Origin: Luzula sylvatica
Lineage: Eukaryota; Streptophyta; Magnoliopsida; Poales; Juncaceae
Direction: 5' to 3'
Length of the DNA stretch: 64,000 nucleotides
Assembly: GCA_946800325.1 (NCBI GenBank)
Contig: OX326956.1
Location: 17,388,667 to 17,452,666 of the forward strand
Shown one piece after another: positions 26,074 to 39,226 of the stretch. A model generated the notes under the pieces. It did no database searches and was not told the origin of the DNA. It was given only the letters and a program-made list of their open reading frames with translations. The position numbers and the translations under genes were made by a program. Each line of letters opens with the position of its first letter. Position 1 is the first letter of the stretch.

Positions 26074-27010
26074 CGGCTGACTACATATCATGTTACAATT
26101 CTTTCCAGAAAATTGAATAAATTTGCACTTTCCGATATTTATGTTTGCGAAAGAATAAAATTCATATCTCAACTATTTTCTTATAATAATAATTATATAA
26201 TCAATATGACATGCATAAGACGATCATACTTACGATAAATGAAAATAGTACAACGATAAATCCAAATAAATATGGTTATAATAATATATTTGATTTAACT
26301 AAAACATACCATGTAGAACGTCAGTACATTAAAGAGATTGAATTTTTTTTAAAAATTACATAGATTGAGTAAGATCCACAAACTCTGAATGCTAATTATA
26401 AATCTAAATTAAGAGTTTAGAATGATAAAAAGAAAATTAAATCAATAACTAAATGATTTGAATAAACAAAAAGAATAAGACCATACCTTTCTTCTTTAGA
26501 TATGGATTTCCTTCACCCTGGATCTCACATTTGATTACAAAAAAATTTATTGACAAATTTCTTGAACCATCTGTGCATTTAAATAGCCAATTAATGTGAA
26601 AAACCTGAACTAGTAGTACACAAAAAATTTGGTCAAATGGTTCAATGTATCTTTTATGTATATTATATTGTATAATAATCGTGTTATCCTAACTTTAGTT
26701 ATATATTTAGTGATATATACGGATTGTCCATGCTGGTAGGACACTAGAAAAACTTAAAATGATAATTGATAAAGATGAAACTATTTTGGCAACGGTATAA
26801 ATGACAAGGCTTTCTACAAGTTGAAAATATTTGGAGTTTCGCTAATTAGGATTTGGGCTTTAAACAAATTAAATTATTGGGCTGTTAAAAGAACTGCACA
26901 AATTCGATCAACCCAAAGTTCAATAAAATTCATGGATTTAGCCCTAGAAATACTGCATGTTATTGTTGAATAATTCAATTTCAATTCTTCAAAAAATACC
27001 GACTTCCTTA
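26074..27010. other. AT-rich spacer, nothing recognised
   Basis: No coding frame, RNA gene or transposon end could be supported here on either strand. Confidence 0.5.
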
Positions 27011-27025
27011 TTGTTGAATACTGTA

Positions 27026-27161
27026 AAAAAAAAAACTAGTAAATGGAGAAGGCTCGGTGGTCCTCCATCCATTGGTGCCAATGAGACTCGAACCTACAAC
27101 CTCTTACAACATATGGTTTCTTGTGTCTCACGCCCAACCACTGGGCCACGAGCCCATTGGC
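27026..27161 (-). mobile_element. tRNA-derived SINE with 15-bp target-site duplication
   Basis: Perfect 15-bp flanking repeats TTGTTGAATACTGTA lie at 27011-27025 and 27162-27176. On the minus strand the head carries an A box (TGGCCCAGTGG) and a B box (GGTTCGAGTCTC) at tRNA-like spacing, and the 3' end is a T run (the A run at 27026-27035). A T-tailed tRNA SINE of this size resembles the plant Au-type SINE group. The truncated SINE at 1500 is related. Confidence 0.82.
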
Positions 27162-27176
27162 TTGTTGAATACTGTA

Positions 27177-28526
27177 TGTTGATTGTTGTTGTTGATTAGT
27201 AATCTTAATTGAAAGAATTAACGAATTAATTAATTGTTTAATTGATTTGACGTGTCAATTAACATGTATTAACGTTAATATATAAAAACGAAATCACGTT
27301 TCACATGTCAATTAACTTTTAATTAGATAATCAATCCAACTATGTGTCCATCTATCAAGGAGTAAGAGTGAGAGATACAATATATTTTCCCTTTAATTTT
27401 TTACTCGATCCTTTGTTTTTATTTACAAGTTAAAGGAGGGCAATACGATCTATTCAGTGTTCAATTCATTTTTCTAAGTCCAATTCCTAATGCTAATAAT
27501 ATATCATAATTGTTTAATTAAATTAATTTCTCACATTTACAATGAAGATCAAAAAGACGGGTCACCCATATCTGATATCTCTCCGCAACATTGGCAAGAA
27601 CAGAGAACAAATTCTTTCGGATTAGAAAATATGGGCATGTGACATCGTCGATCTCGTGGATCAGCTCATCTCCGCAATCCAAACTTTGATGTCTCTCGAC
27701 CACGACCTATCTTCCTTGCATATCACATATGTCCGGTTCACAACGGTGTGGTTTTGTACCGTAAAAAAGTCGTCCCCATAATAAGGTACCATAAACGACA
27801 AGCAATCGATTGTTGGGTTCCAAAGATAAGATATTGATATTCATTTTTTCCTTTCATGTTAACCATTCAATATCTCAAAATGGGAAATATCATAGTTATT
27901 CCTACAAAGCTTAGTTAACGTCAAGTATGTTTTTTTCTCGATTCAATTACCTTATGCTGGCACAAATGATAGTACGTAGGTTGTAAATGCTTAATAAAGT
28001 TTACAAAAGAGTTTGAATCGAAAATATATTTCATATTAATCATTTGAATTACAAGCTAGGTATTTACAAAATAGTCATCTAAACTACAACCACTATGAAA
28101 TATGATGTAGACTCATCACGTTGAATAACCACCACTCGTTAATCCTTAATTCTTTGATGGCTCTCTTGCCCAACTACAAGAGAGAATTAAGGATAACAAT
28201 AAACTAATCTTGATTGGGCCTAAATATAGAAAGTCCAAACATTAATTACACCATACCACCCTCAAAAGGAATGATGCATGGAATACCATCAATTTACGAA
28301 AAAGTTATGAATAAGTTGGGCCACAAAAGTTTCGCAAAGTGGTTCGTAGATGATCTCGTGAGTCCCATAATTGATTGATTTAGAGAAATGATCCCCATTA
28401 TTTTCATGGTTCGTAAATTGGCCCATTGAGTGAATTAGGAAAGAAAATGGGTTTGGACCGGAGTTTGGTGCATGGGAGATAAATATGTTAGGTGCATGAT
28501 GAGCCTGGTTCACAATTTGAGCATCA
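27177..28526. other. AT-rich spacer, nothing recognised
   Basis: A minus-strand frame at 27518-27703 reads like protein (CGDELIHEIDDVTCPYF...) but matches no family I know and has no clear exon borders. Nothing else in this stretch could be supported. Confidence 0.4.
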
Positions 28527-28840
28527 CAAAAAATTGTGATTAAAAAAAACCTAAAATATAATTACAGTAGTGGTTAAAAAAAACTTAAGAGTGGCCAAAA
28601 AATATCTGAAAAAGGATTAAAATTGTGATTGAAAGAATCCTAAAAGTGGCTAAAAGTGACGTGAAAGAGAGGATTCAAATTGTGATTAAAAGAACCCAAA
28701 AAGTGGCTAAAAAAACCTGAAAGAAGAATTAAATTGTGGTTAAAAAAATCCTAAGAGCAACTGAAAAAGACTTGAAAGAAGATTATAATTATAATTGTAT
28801 TAAAAGAACCTTATGAGTGACTAAAAGAGACCTACAAGTA
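28527..28840. repeat. Diverged tandem repeat, about 60-65 bp
   Basis: About five units, each with AAATTGTGATTAAAAGAA, then AGTGGCTAAAA, then CCTGAAAGA-like segments. The units differ at many positions. No coding potential is seen. Confidence 0.7.
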
Positions 28841-29009
28841 TGGCTCAAAAACATAAAAGTGCATAGAACTTTCTACTCGTTGGAGTGAAAAATTGTTCTG
28901 ATATCATAATAGAGTGTTTAGAGGCTCATAAGAAATGTTGCGATGATATCAATGCACCTATATAATTTGTAGTGTTCAACTTATTTGATCTCGTTCGTGC
29001 TTGATTATC

Positions 29010-29010
<1 letters not shown>

Positions 29011-29044
<34 letters not shown>
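29011..29044. repeat. ATT microsatellite
   Basis: An uninterrupted run of about eleven ATT units in otherwise featureless AT-rich DNA. Confidence 0.95.
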
Positions 29045-29332
29045 GTACACCATGGGATTAGAGTGCAAGTGATCCCTAAATATTAATTTCTAAATTCCTA
29101 TCAGTAACATAAACATCCTTAATAAATTTGTATCCGGAACTAATTTTTTCTGATATAAAAAAGAATAATAAAAACAAAAATATAATGAGAGAGTAGATTT
29201 TTTTTAATCCCGGAAAAATGTTATTTAGAGACTATCAAACTCGAGATTCCGAGACCAATATTAATTGATATAACGTATTTACAGCAACCAAACAAGTTGG
29301 TTCAAAAATCTAATTTTTGTAGTAACGATAAG

Positions 29333-30378
29333 CAGGGCCGGCCCGGCGTTTTCGGAGGCCTTTGACGAAATCGTTCTAAATATTGTAACTTGCGTCGAAA
29401 AAGTTAAATTGATCAGACATTCAACAAAATTAAAGTTTGATCAAAATTGAGGCTTCAAAACATGTACATTAAACAAAAATAAAAAAAATAAACATTAATA
29501 AGGATCAATTACTGACTTCAAGATATGCACAAATTGTTTCTTGACTAGTTCTGGCAATAATCGAGCAGAATCACATGGCAGTGTCGCCGTCACTGCGAGA
29601 GACGCAAATAACGTCTCCTGGTTAATTACAGTAACACTTGGTCATTGCCTAATCTTTCGAATGGTGTCGCTGTCACTGCGTTAGTCGTCGCCTAATCCTG
29701 ACAGGAACCGAGCAGCAGAAATCGAGCAGCGCCACCACTGCGTCGTGTTCTCGTGCCATCGAGTCGCATTAGGTCTCATTGATTTTCACCAGCATTGAGT
29801 CACACTAGAATCGAATTAGAATCGAATATGACCCAAATTGAAGTCGAATTGCGCAGAATTAGTCAAATCAAAGAGAAATTGGAGCCGAATTGGAGAAAAT
29901 GAGTACAATCGGGAAGCAATTGGAGTTGTATTTGAGATCGCACTGCTGCACCGTGCCAGAGTCGAAGAACTGACAAAAATCCAGACACCCTGCCAGAAAT
30001 TGGGGACAAATCCCTGCACGATCGATGAAAAACCACAGAACCAAAGAAAATCCACTCACCGTGCGTGCCAGATTCGAAGACCGGGAAGTCTGCCGCGCCG
30101 TTTGCTGACTGCTTGGTGGGTCACTACCGCGCCGCGCCGGCTTCTTGGTGGTGGTTCCTCGTTGCGTCGCTGCTTGGTGGGTCCTGCACGCACGGGTCGA
30201 CTCCAGTCCAGGTGAGTTCTCTCTTCTTTCTCTCTCTCTTTCTTTCTCTTGCAAGAGTTAGTTTGGGCCAAGAAAAAATAGTTGGACTTATACTTGTTAT
30301 GTTAAAAAAAATGTGGTCTTACAAAATTGGGTGGCCTTTGACATTAGCCTCTTGGGCCAACATGGTGGGCCGGCCCTG
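29333..30378. mobile_element. Non-autonomous hAT element, 1046 bp
   Basis: Perfect 8-bp duplications ACGATAAG lie at 29325-29332 and 30379-30386, and perfect 12-bp terminal inverted repeats begin CAGGGCCGGCCC. No transposase is encoded. The interior is more GC-rich than its surroundings and has overlapping open frames on both strands (29838-30215 plus, 29868-30254 minus) without recognisable domains. A GT donor-like AGGTGAGT near 30210 raises the possibility that it carries captured host gene sequence. Confidence 0.9.
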
Positions 30379-30755
30379 ACGATAAGCATTAAACATAAAC
30401 AATTCCAAACTCTTGACTTTCTGATCCTCCATCTTTCTCATCTTTGTCACCTATTAAATTTTTTTTTTAACGATTAATTTTGATTGTGACACATTTGAAA
30501 ATTAACCCACTAATTATTTTTCTCAATTAACGATTAATTCATATTTATTAATTTTTTAATATTCCTAATTAATCTTTAATTGGTAAGGACCTTAGTTACG
30601 TATTAAATTTTTAGTAACTATAAATTAATTGTTAATTAATTTTATTAAATACGAGATTCATTGAAAATGATGATGAAATCATGATTTTGTGAAAAAAACG
30701 AGAAAAGAAAGTTGAAAAATCTTTTTAATTTTTATGAACACGTTAGGCTGGTAAT

Positions 30756-33700
30756 TAGTGTAGTGCCAAAACCCGTAAGGGTCCCGCCCGACCCGACCCG
30801 CCCGGGATTTTGACCCGCCCGACCCGCCCGTTTGGCAAACGGGTTGAAACCCGACGGGTCAACGGGTACGGGTCCAAGGGCGGGTTTCAACCAATGGTTA
30901 CCACTAAACCCGTGTAAACCCGCCCGTTTGGCAAACCCGTCACTGTGCAACCCGACCCGACCCGCCCGTGCACCCGCCCGACCCGTACTGTTCACTGTTC
31001 ACTATTCACTATTCACTGTCCACTGTTTAACGCTCCAAAACACTGTATAACGCTCCAATTTTTACCCCTATAAAATCCCCCAACCTCCAATTCATTAATT
31101 CACACAACCAACTATCAATCTCTCATATTCTCTACTCTCAAACTCTCATATTCTTATTTTAAAGCTCTAAATATTTTTTATATTTTATTTAAATTCGTTT
31201 ATATAAAAAAAATCCAAAAAAAATAGTTATATTAGTTATTTAGTTATATTTAGTTGTTGGAGGTATCCTAAAAAAATCTCAAAAATTCGACATCGCTTGG
31301 AAAAATTTGAGGTATGAAGGTCCAATCTTATTATTTATTTTTCTTAATATAATTTTATTTTTGGATTTTTATAGATTTTTTTTATTCGGATTTTTATTTA
31401 TTAGGAGAGAAATAGTTATATGCTTACATTTTGTAATTAAAAAATGTTAACTAAAATTGTTTGTATAACTTTTTTGGAATAATATTTTTTGTAGTGAAAA
31501 ATGGCATCTCCATCTAACAACAACCCTCAAAACACGTTTGATTCAAACAACGAAGAATTTGGACGACGATTAAGCGATGCTATTTTCGGTGATACAAGCA
31601 ATTATCCACAAAATCCCAATTATCCTACACCTACTTATCCCAATTTTCCTCCCCCTAATTATCCACAAAATCCCAATTTTCCTCCCCCTAATTATCCACA
31701 AAATCCCAATTTCCCTCCTCAAAATTATCCACATAATCCCAATTTCCTTCCTTCATATTTTCAACCATCACCACAATTTGCACAAGACCTTAATGTTTAT
31801 CCTCAATCATCTCCGCATAACTATTCAAGTGGAACGGGTGGTTCTAGCACAACCGTTCATGCCACCACTTCCGAGGACGTCGAAATTCAAGTAGAAACGG
31901 AGGTCGACCCGGCGGTGCCGACGGCTTCTAAGAAAAGAAAGAAAGCAAAATACACCAAGCCATTTTGGCGTTTCTTCGAGATGACACTCGATGATGAAGG
32001 AAATTGTGTAAGCGCAAGGTGTAAGGTACGCAATTGTAAAGCCGAATATTTGTATACTAGCGCAAATGGTACCAACTCATTTAGTAGACATGCCGACAAA
32101 CATATTAAGGCCAAAGAAGAACCACAAGAACATGCGGACCGTAGTCATGTACAAACCATAATTAATGTTGATGGTACAAGAACTCACCAAAGATATGATG
32201 AAAAAAAAATGTTGAGTGAGTTCGCCCGGTATATTACCAAAAAAGAACAACCAATTAGAATGGCCGGTTGTACGAGTTTTGCCCGTTTAGTGATTAGGGG
32301 TATTGGTCAACCATTGTACAAAAGGATCCACTATAGAAAAATGACCAAAGAACTTAAAAGGCAATTTGTTGAGGGTAAAAATGAATTGCAAGCCATATTA
32401 GCAACCGCACCATTCAAGGTTGCAATCACGTCCGATATTTGGACCGCCGGTAAGCATGGTCTTTCTTATTCTTGTATTACCGCACATTATATCGATGCCG
32501 CTTGGGTTTTACAAAAAAGAGTTATTAGTTTTCGTGTAGTTGATTTTCCGCACACCGCGGAAGTAATTTTTCAAGCAATTATGAGTGTTTTAAGAGAATA
32601 TAATTTGAAAACCGATTTAGAAACTAAAATTTCTTCCATTTCTTTTGATAATGCTAGCAATAATATTAAAGCGGTAGAATATTTGATCCGTGCCCTAAAC
32701 CCAATTATGAGCGGAGTAATGTTTCACCAAAAATGTGCTTGTCATATCCTTAACCTCACGGTAAAGTCGGGACTTAAAACACCCGGGGTTGATGGTTTGA
32801 TAAAAAAATTTAAAGAGAGTCTTACTTTTATTTATTCTAATAATGTAAGAAAACAACAATTTGATGCTTTATGTCAAAGGATGAATTTGAGTAAGTTGAG
32901 TGTGCCATGGGATGTTGATACCCGTTGGAATTCAACTTATAGAATGTTAGCTCGATGTCTTAATTATCGAGATGCTATCGATGAACAATTGAGCTCCTCG
33001 CCCGAAGGATTGACTATGATGCTAACCGTGAGTGAGTGGAACCAATTAGTTCTATTGATGAATTTTCTTGAAGCTTTTTTCAAGGCGACGGTTAAGTTGT
33101 CTTGCTCGTATACACCAACCGCGCATGAGTTGCTTCACCACCTCTTATTCATCGCCAAAGTGTATGACGAAATGAAAGGTACATATTTTTTTTGAATTCG
33201 GATTTTTTTATATACTTACATATTTTTTATATACTTATATTTTTTTGAATTGCAGGAGAAACTTCCAACCCGTCTCTCGCTCCAATTGTAGAAGCTATGA
33301 AGGAGAAATTTTTAAAATATTGGGAAGAAGTACCAAAAGTGACAATTGTTGCAAATGTCCTCCATCCGACATACAAGTTACATTACACGGTAAGAATGGT
33401 AAAAAAATACAAGACTTATTTAGATTTACCGAGAGGAACCGAGGAGCCCGAAATACGAGCTTTGATTGAAGAAATGTTTACTGAATACACCAATCAAAGA
33501 AGTACCGCACAACCTACGCCCTCTACGAGATTTAGGTATATATTTTTAAAACTCATATTTTATTTACTATATATATTTTATTTACTATATATATTTTATT
33601 TCTTAATAGGTCAAATAGCCGAAGTGCATTGTTACTTGAGTTAGATGATGATGATGATGATAGTGTCATGCCAACTAACACAAATGAAGTACAAAGCTAT

Positions 33701-35147
33701 TTTGCATTACCGAGGGCGCCGGAAGGAGTCGACGTTCTAGATTATTGGAAGAGAAATGCAAATCTTTTTCCCACTCTATCTAGTATGGCTCGTGACATAT
33801 TCGCTATTCCCATGTCAACGGTGCCTTCCGAATTTTGTTTTAGTTCGGCAAATAGGATTCTTACCGATAGAAGGTACAATTTTTTTAATTCTTATTTATT
33901 TTCATAATTATTAAAATTTTCACTTATTTTTAATTATCAATAAAAGGAGCCGGTTGGGGCCAAAAGTTTTCGAGCGTCTTGTATGCCTAAAAGATTGGAT
34001 TGATGCGGATGATCGAAACGAACTTATGTTAGCTCCCGCAAGTGAATATCCAAATCCAAATGTTGAAGAGACTAGTACCGCCGTCACGGATGTTGATACG
34101 GATGATGAATTTGATCCCGATGGAGAAAATCCGCATTGGTATATTGAACAAATGCGCAATATACAAATATAGGTTTGGTATTATATATGCACTCTTTAAT
34201 TTTTTTTTCTAATTATTCAATATTATTATACGTCATCTAAATATTTACTAACAAAAAAAAAAGTTAGAACTCCGCCTATGTTATTTTTTAAACATGGTAA
34301 ATTAGTAACATAGCCGGTCTCAAGCCCGGAATAAAGGAGGAGAGTAACTTTTTTTCAACTTTTTTTCATATTGAAATTTGTTTTCTTATTTTTTTCAATT
34401 TTTTCAATTTTTTTTACCAGATTTTACCGACGGCCCGTCGGTAAAAATAATTTAAACTGTCTCAATAAAATTATGATAAATTAGATTTTAAATTTATTTA
34501 CCAATCTATTTTTTTATTCTAAAAAATATAAAAATATAAAAATGATGAACAATTAAATAATGCAAATATACGAGGAGAGTAACTTTATCATTTAATTACG
34601 ATAAATATGATGAACAATTTAAAAATGATGAACAATTAAAAAATATAAAAATATAAAAATGATGAACAATTAAATAATGCAAAAAATATAAAAATTATGA
34701 TAAATTAGATTTCAAAATTTTATTCCCATAATTTATCATTTAATTAAGATGATTTATCACATATTAAGATTTAATATATAATATAATTTAATAAAGGAGG
34801 AGAGTAACTTTTTTTCATATTGAAATTTGTTTTCTTATTTTTTTCAATTTTTTTTCAATTTTTTCAATTTTTTTTTAATTTTTTTTCAAATTTTTTCAAA
34901 TTTTTTTTTTTTTTTTAAAAAATCACTATTCACGCCGGGACCCGCCCGCCCGTCGACCCGCCCGTCCCGCCCGGGACCCGTCTCGCCCGCCGGGTCTAAG
35001 GGCGGGTTTTCCCCATCCCTCCAAACCCACCCGTCCAAACCCGCACCCGTCACACCCGCCAAACCCGCCGACCCGCACCCGTCTAGACCCGCACCCGCCA
35101 CACCCGTTTGGGCTCGGGACCCGACCCGCACCCGTGGCAACACACTA
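30756..35147 (+). mobile_element. Potentially autonomous hAT transposon, 4392 bp
   Basis: Perfect 8-bp target-site duplications CTGGTAAT lie at 30748-30755 and 35148-35155. Terminal inverted repeats are TAGTGTAGTGCCA and TAGTGTGTTGCCA (11 of 13). About 200 bp at each end are strikingly GC-rich against the AT-rich surroundings and consist of repeated ACCCG/CCCGCCCG motifs, probable transposase-binding sites. The four-exon transposase gene in the middle has no internal stops. Between it and the right end (34173-34930) lies AT-rich non-coding sequence. Confidence 0.93.
31501..34172 (+). CDS. hAT-family transposase, four exons, 815 residues
   Basis: Exons are 31501-33178, 33256-33535, 33610-33873 and 33947-34172; all introns are GT-AG and 75 bp or shorter. 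The joined length of 2448 nt is a whole number of codons with one terminal stop. The order is: Pro/Asn-rich N-terminus with YPQNPNFPPPN repeats (about 35-85), a basic KKRKKAK stretch (possible nuclear signal), a BED-type zinc finger (about 150-200, Cys pair then SRHADKH), an RNase-H-like transposase core with TSDIWTAGKHGLSY, DNASNN and CACHILNLTVK, and a C-terminal hAT dimerisation segment (DYWKRN..FPTLSSMARDIFAIPMSTVPSE..FS). It would cut and paste this element and perhaps relatives. Size and order are normal for plant hAT enzymes. Activity is inferred only. Confidence 0.93.
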
Positions 35148-35155
35148 CTGGTAAT

Positions 35156-36900
35156 ATAATATGTACGGTTTACAGCTTAGTGTCACCTGCAAAACCCCTT
35201 TAATTAATCGTTTCTCTCACTACGATTACCCACCCCCCCTTAATCTCATAATCTGTTGGGTTTTCCTCGTAATGGACTTGCAGTGGGCCTTATTTTGCAA
35301 TAATAGAGAAATGGGGGGATTATTTTCATCTTATAGAAGTGTTGATCACCTCTTTCTTCATCGTGGACTTCAATAGGCACTGCATGAGGATATTTGCAGT
35401 GGGCCTTTTTTCATTGTATCTCGCGTATTGGTTGGAACTTGGAAGTATTGAAATTAAACCGCCAATAAGCAAGCAAGGTGTCTGACGAAATTCCTGAGAG
35501 AATAAAATTAGCCAGTTACACTCTTATTTTCCCAACTTTATCCTTTCACACCACAATCCACAGGATTATAGCACTAAGATCCTAAATTCCTCTAATCTAT
35601 ATTGTGGAAATCCATTTATTTCAAATATATGCAGAACGAATAACGCCCCTATTATTTATCCAAGCTTGATAGTTACATGATTACGGACATAAATTTCATG
35701 CAGCAAACCATCTCTCTTTCATACACGAAACGTGTTAAGTTCTTCCACTTCATGCTCTATTGTCGAAACCGATTGCGGTCGACTTGCCTATTGTCGAAAA
35801 TGAGCATTTTTAAATAGTTACAAATATCAATACAATTTTTTTGCCAACGAATTTGTATGAATCTCTGTTATGTCGTATTCATGCCTCAAAAAAGTATCCG
35901 TTTTGTAACAATTGTAGAGATAATGTTAGTTTCAAATCAAAACTGCAACATAGCGTGTATTTACATCAAAAATTAGTCCACAATTTAAAAGAATATTCAA
36001 ATACACCAGACTTTCAAGCTTGACAATGATTGTTCTTTGTTTTTTCATTTAAAAGTCCGTTGACTTGACAATTTCTTTGTTTTCTTTCTTTGCGAAAATG
36101 AGTCACATCATTATTTAGTGAAGTATCAAGAGATTTAGTTAGTGAGATTATTGAAGAATGTTTGGTGCATGAGATTAACAAACAAGCCATAATTCAATTG
36201 AGAGTTCAGCATTACAAGATATCCAAATGGCCTGCAATGCATGTTCCGAAAATTCTTATAAAAACAATCAAAATCGTACAAGTTCATATTTTCTTCCTTA
36301 TATTTTAATGCACAAAAATCCTTATTTACATTTATTAATTTTCCTTTATTTTATTTGGGTGTTTGTCATCTACGGTTCTGTTATAGTATTGAGTATGACC
36401 CTATGCCGTTCTGAATATGATGATGTGTATTCTACTTACCATTCTCTCTGAAAATGTTGACTCGAAGTCTACTGTCATTAACTTCCAATTTTACTCGAGT
36501 TAGCGGTCTATTATATCCTTTTCTACCTTTGCCTTATTTTCTTCTCCTCCACACAATTGCATGATAAGGCTTCAGAAACAACTTGCATGTTCCTCGGGGA
36601 ATTATTATCGAAAAAAGATCTTCCAGTATCTTAACGATTCAAGTTGAAATTTCTCTCCTTGGAATTATTTTGAGTCCTGTTTTATTTTTGTAATAAGTTT
36701 TAATTTATCAATTGCTAATAATTGATAAAGATAAAAAATAAGTTTTTTAATTGATTCAAACAAATAAATCATCTGGAAAATAAAATTCAGTGATTGTTCG
36801 TAGTATATTCTCTAAGCCACAAAAAACATGAAAATATTGACCTGAAGTCCGTTATCATTTAGTATCCCCTCTCCGTGTTCTCTCTCATACAAACACAGAG
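35156..36900 (+). promoter_or_regulatory. Upstream region of RLK copy 1, duplicated ahead of the intact RLK
   Basis: From about 35765 this region is similar to 48345-48947 and, after an insertion there, to 49973-50470. So more than 1 kb of 5' flank was duplicated with the kinase genes. Immediately before the start codon is a short CT-rich leader ending in CATACAAACACAGAG, shared by all start-containing copies. No certain TATA box was picked out. From 35156 to 35760 I see nothing recognisable. Confidence 0.5.
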
Positions 36901-39226
36901 ATGCAGATGCAGATGACCATCCATCCAGCCATGCCTTCCTTTTCCCTTCTCTCTCTTCTTCTTCTCCTTCTCCATCTCGTCTTTATTCCTTGCAGAAGCT
37001 TACCCAGTTGCCTCTCTCCATTTCCATGTGGAAACATCACGCTCCGATACCCTTTTACCCTCTACACTGCCCAAACCCAAACCCAAAATTCGTTCTGTGG
37101 CTACCCTGGTCTTCTGGTATCTTGTGAAGACAACAATACTGCAATTCTCCATCTCCAATCTGATAATTACACCATTTTATCAATCCCGTACATTGATGAT
37201 GATACCGGTGTAATACAGCTGGCCGACTCTGATATTATGGATTCCAATAATTCTTGCCCCAAAGTCAACCATAATATATCATTTGATTCTTATGATTGGT
37301 TTGACAATATCACATACGTAATGTCTAACAGTTTGATCTTCTTCTATGATTGCCTCTCCTCTTTCCCCCGAAATTATACTCAACTGACTTGTTTGAACAA
37401 TAATTCTTATGTAATTATGACAACGGAATTTGAGGAACCATATAAATTTTACTATTTGAGCGCGATGTGTCGAGAGATGGTGGTGGCACCGGTTCCATAT
37501 GATAGTGATTTCAATGATTTGAGTAATGGATTTGATTTGCTGTTAAAGAAAGGGTTTCGATTGGACTGGGAGACGGGCAATATTGGGGAAGATTGTTATC
37601 ATTGCGAGAAAAGGGGGGGGGGGCATTGTGGATACAATCTTACGAATGATTCTATCTTTGTCGAAACTTGTCTGTGTGAAGGGGGCATGTGTCCTGCAGG
37701 TATTGGCGTACTTTACATTTGGCGTTGATATTTTTTTGTCATGTTTCATTTGATCAAGTGAAGATTCAATATATTTTTGTATGTTTTTCTCTTGAGCAAT
37801 AATCATACAAGCTCGTAGACATAATATATATTTTTGTTTTTCAGTTTTTCTTTTGATTGTCAAACTGCATCAGCCTTTTGTTTTAGTCTTGTCGATTTAG
37901 GCTGATCCGGTCTGATTCTGGTCGTGTCTCTTATACCAAAATTAGTGATAAAGATTTTCTATTTGTCTAATTGCAGAAAGAAGGAAGTTACGCCTCAAGA
38001 GAGTCATAACGGGTATAAAATTTAACCATCTGAATTTTGTTGTCCCTTTTATACTTTACAATCTATAAAGATCCCTATATCTCACCACTGAATTTATTTG
38101 TACAATATTTATAGGTGTTTCTATTGGAGCTTTTGGTTTGCTAGCATTATTCACATTCTCTGCCCTTCTCTTTTGGAAAAACATCCGAAATCTCTGGTTT
38201 ACCGAAACCGACCAAAGAAATAAAACCCTAAACATTGAAGCTACTCTAGAAAATTGTGTAAAGTTTGCCCCCAAAAGATACAATTTCAATGAAATAAGAC
38301 GGATGACCAAATCCTTTAGTGAGAAATTAGGACAAGGTGGTTACGGTCAAGTATTTAAAGGAAAACTCTCTGACGGAACTTTAATTGCCGTAAAGGTATT
38401 TAAAGATCGTAAAAGTAATGGTGAGGAGTTTACTAATGAGGTGGCTTCCATTGGAAGAACTTCACATGTTAACATCGTGAGACTATTAGGATTTTCATTG
38501 AAAGGATAAAAAAGAGCGCTTATTTATGAATTTATGCCGAATGGATCCCTCGACAAATACCTTTGTGCGAGTCGAACTTCAACGACTCATGTTGATTGTA
38601 CAAGGTTATATGAGATTGCAATTGGTATAGCTCGGGGTTTAGAATATTTGCATCGAGGATGTAACACTCGTATCATCCACTTCGATATAAAACCACACAA
38701 TATCCTGCTTGATCAGGATTACTGCCCGAAAATATCTGATTTTGGGCTCGCCAAGTTTTGTCGCCCTAAAGAGAGTATCATATCGGTGAGTTGTATGAGA
38801 GGAGCAATTGGATACATAGCACCTGAAGTATTTTCACGCAATTTTGGAACAATATCTAGTAAATCTGATGTTTATAGTTATGGAATGATGGTTCTAGAAA
38901 TGATCAGAGGAGAACAAAGAAAAACATCTGAAGTAACAGAAAATTCATCTAGCGATGTTTACTTCCCCGATAATATTTACAAGTGTATCGAGGAAAATAC
39001 TTTTTCTTCTGTATATGAATTATCAGATGTAAATGTAGAAATTACTAAGAAAATGGCGATAGTGGGTTTGTGGTGCATCCAGTTGTTACCAGACGCACGA
39101 CCTACAATGAGTCGAGTTCTCGATATGTTGGAAGGAAGCATTGAAGACTTAAGTGTACCTCCAATGGGTGTTCCTTTGCCTCCGGAACAAGTAGTCGATA
39201 GTTTTTCAACTGACTTGTCCGTGTAA
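36901..39226 (+). pseudogene. LRK10L-2/WAK-like receptor kinase, full length but with one premature stop
   Basis: Exons are 36901-37699, 37977-38012 and 38115-39226, with GT-AG borders and matching phases. The product would be a signal peptide, a Cys-rich GUB_WAK_bind ectodomain (CGNITLRYPF), a WAK-associated C-terminal part (GHCGYNL..CLCEGGMCPA), a transmembrane segment ([20 protein letters not shown]) and a kinase domain. The only break I see is TAA at 38507-38509, where the intact paralog has TCA (Ser394), between the N- and C-lobes. The rest stays open to the SV end. An 11-G run in exon 1 adds a residue relative to paralogs. A truncated receptor with no catalytic loop could still be made. 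Confidence 0.9.

Noticed and set aside
27518..27703. Minus-strand open frame of 61 residues as a gene
   Set aside because: Protein-like composition but no family resemblance, no exon borders and isolated in spacer.
30832..31050. Open frames in the GC-rich hAT end
   Set aside because: They arise from ACCCG repeats and lack domain or start support.
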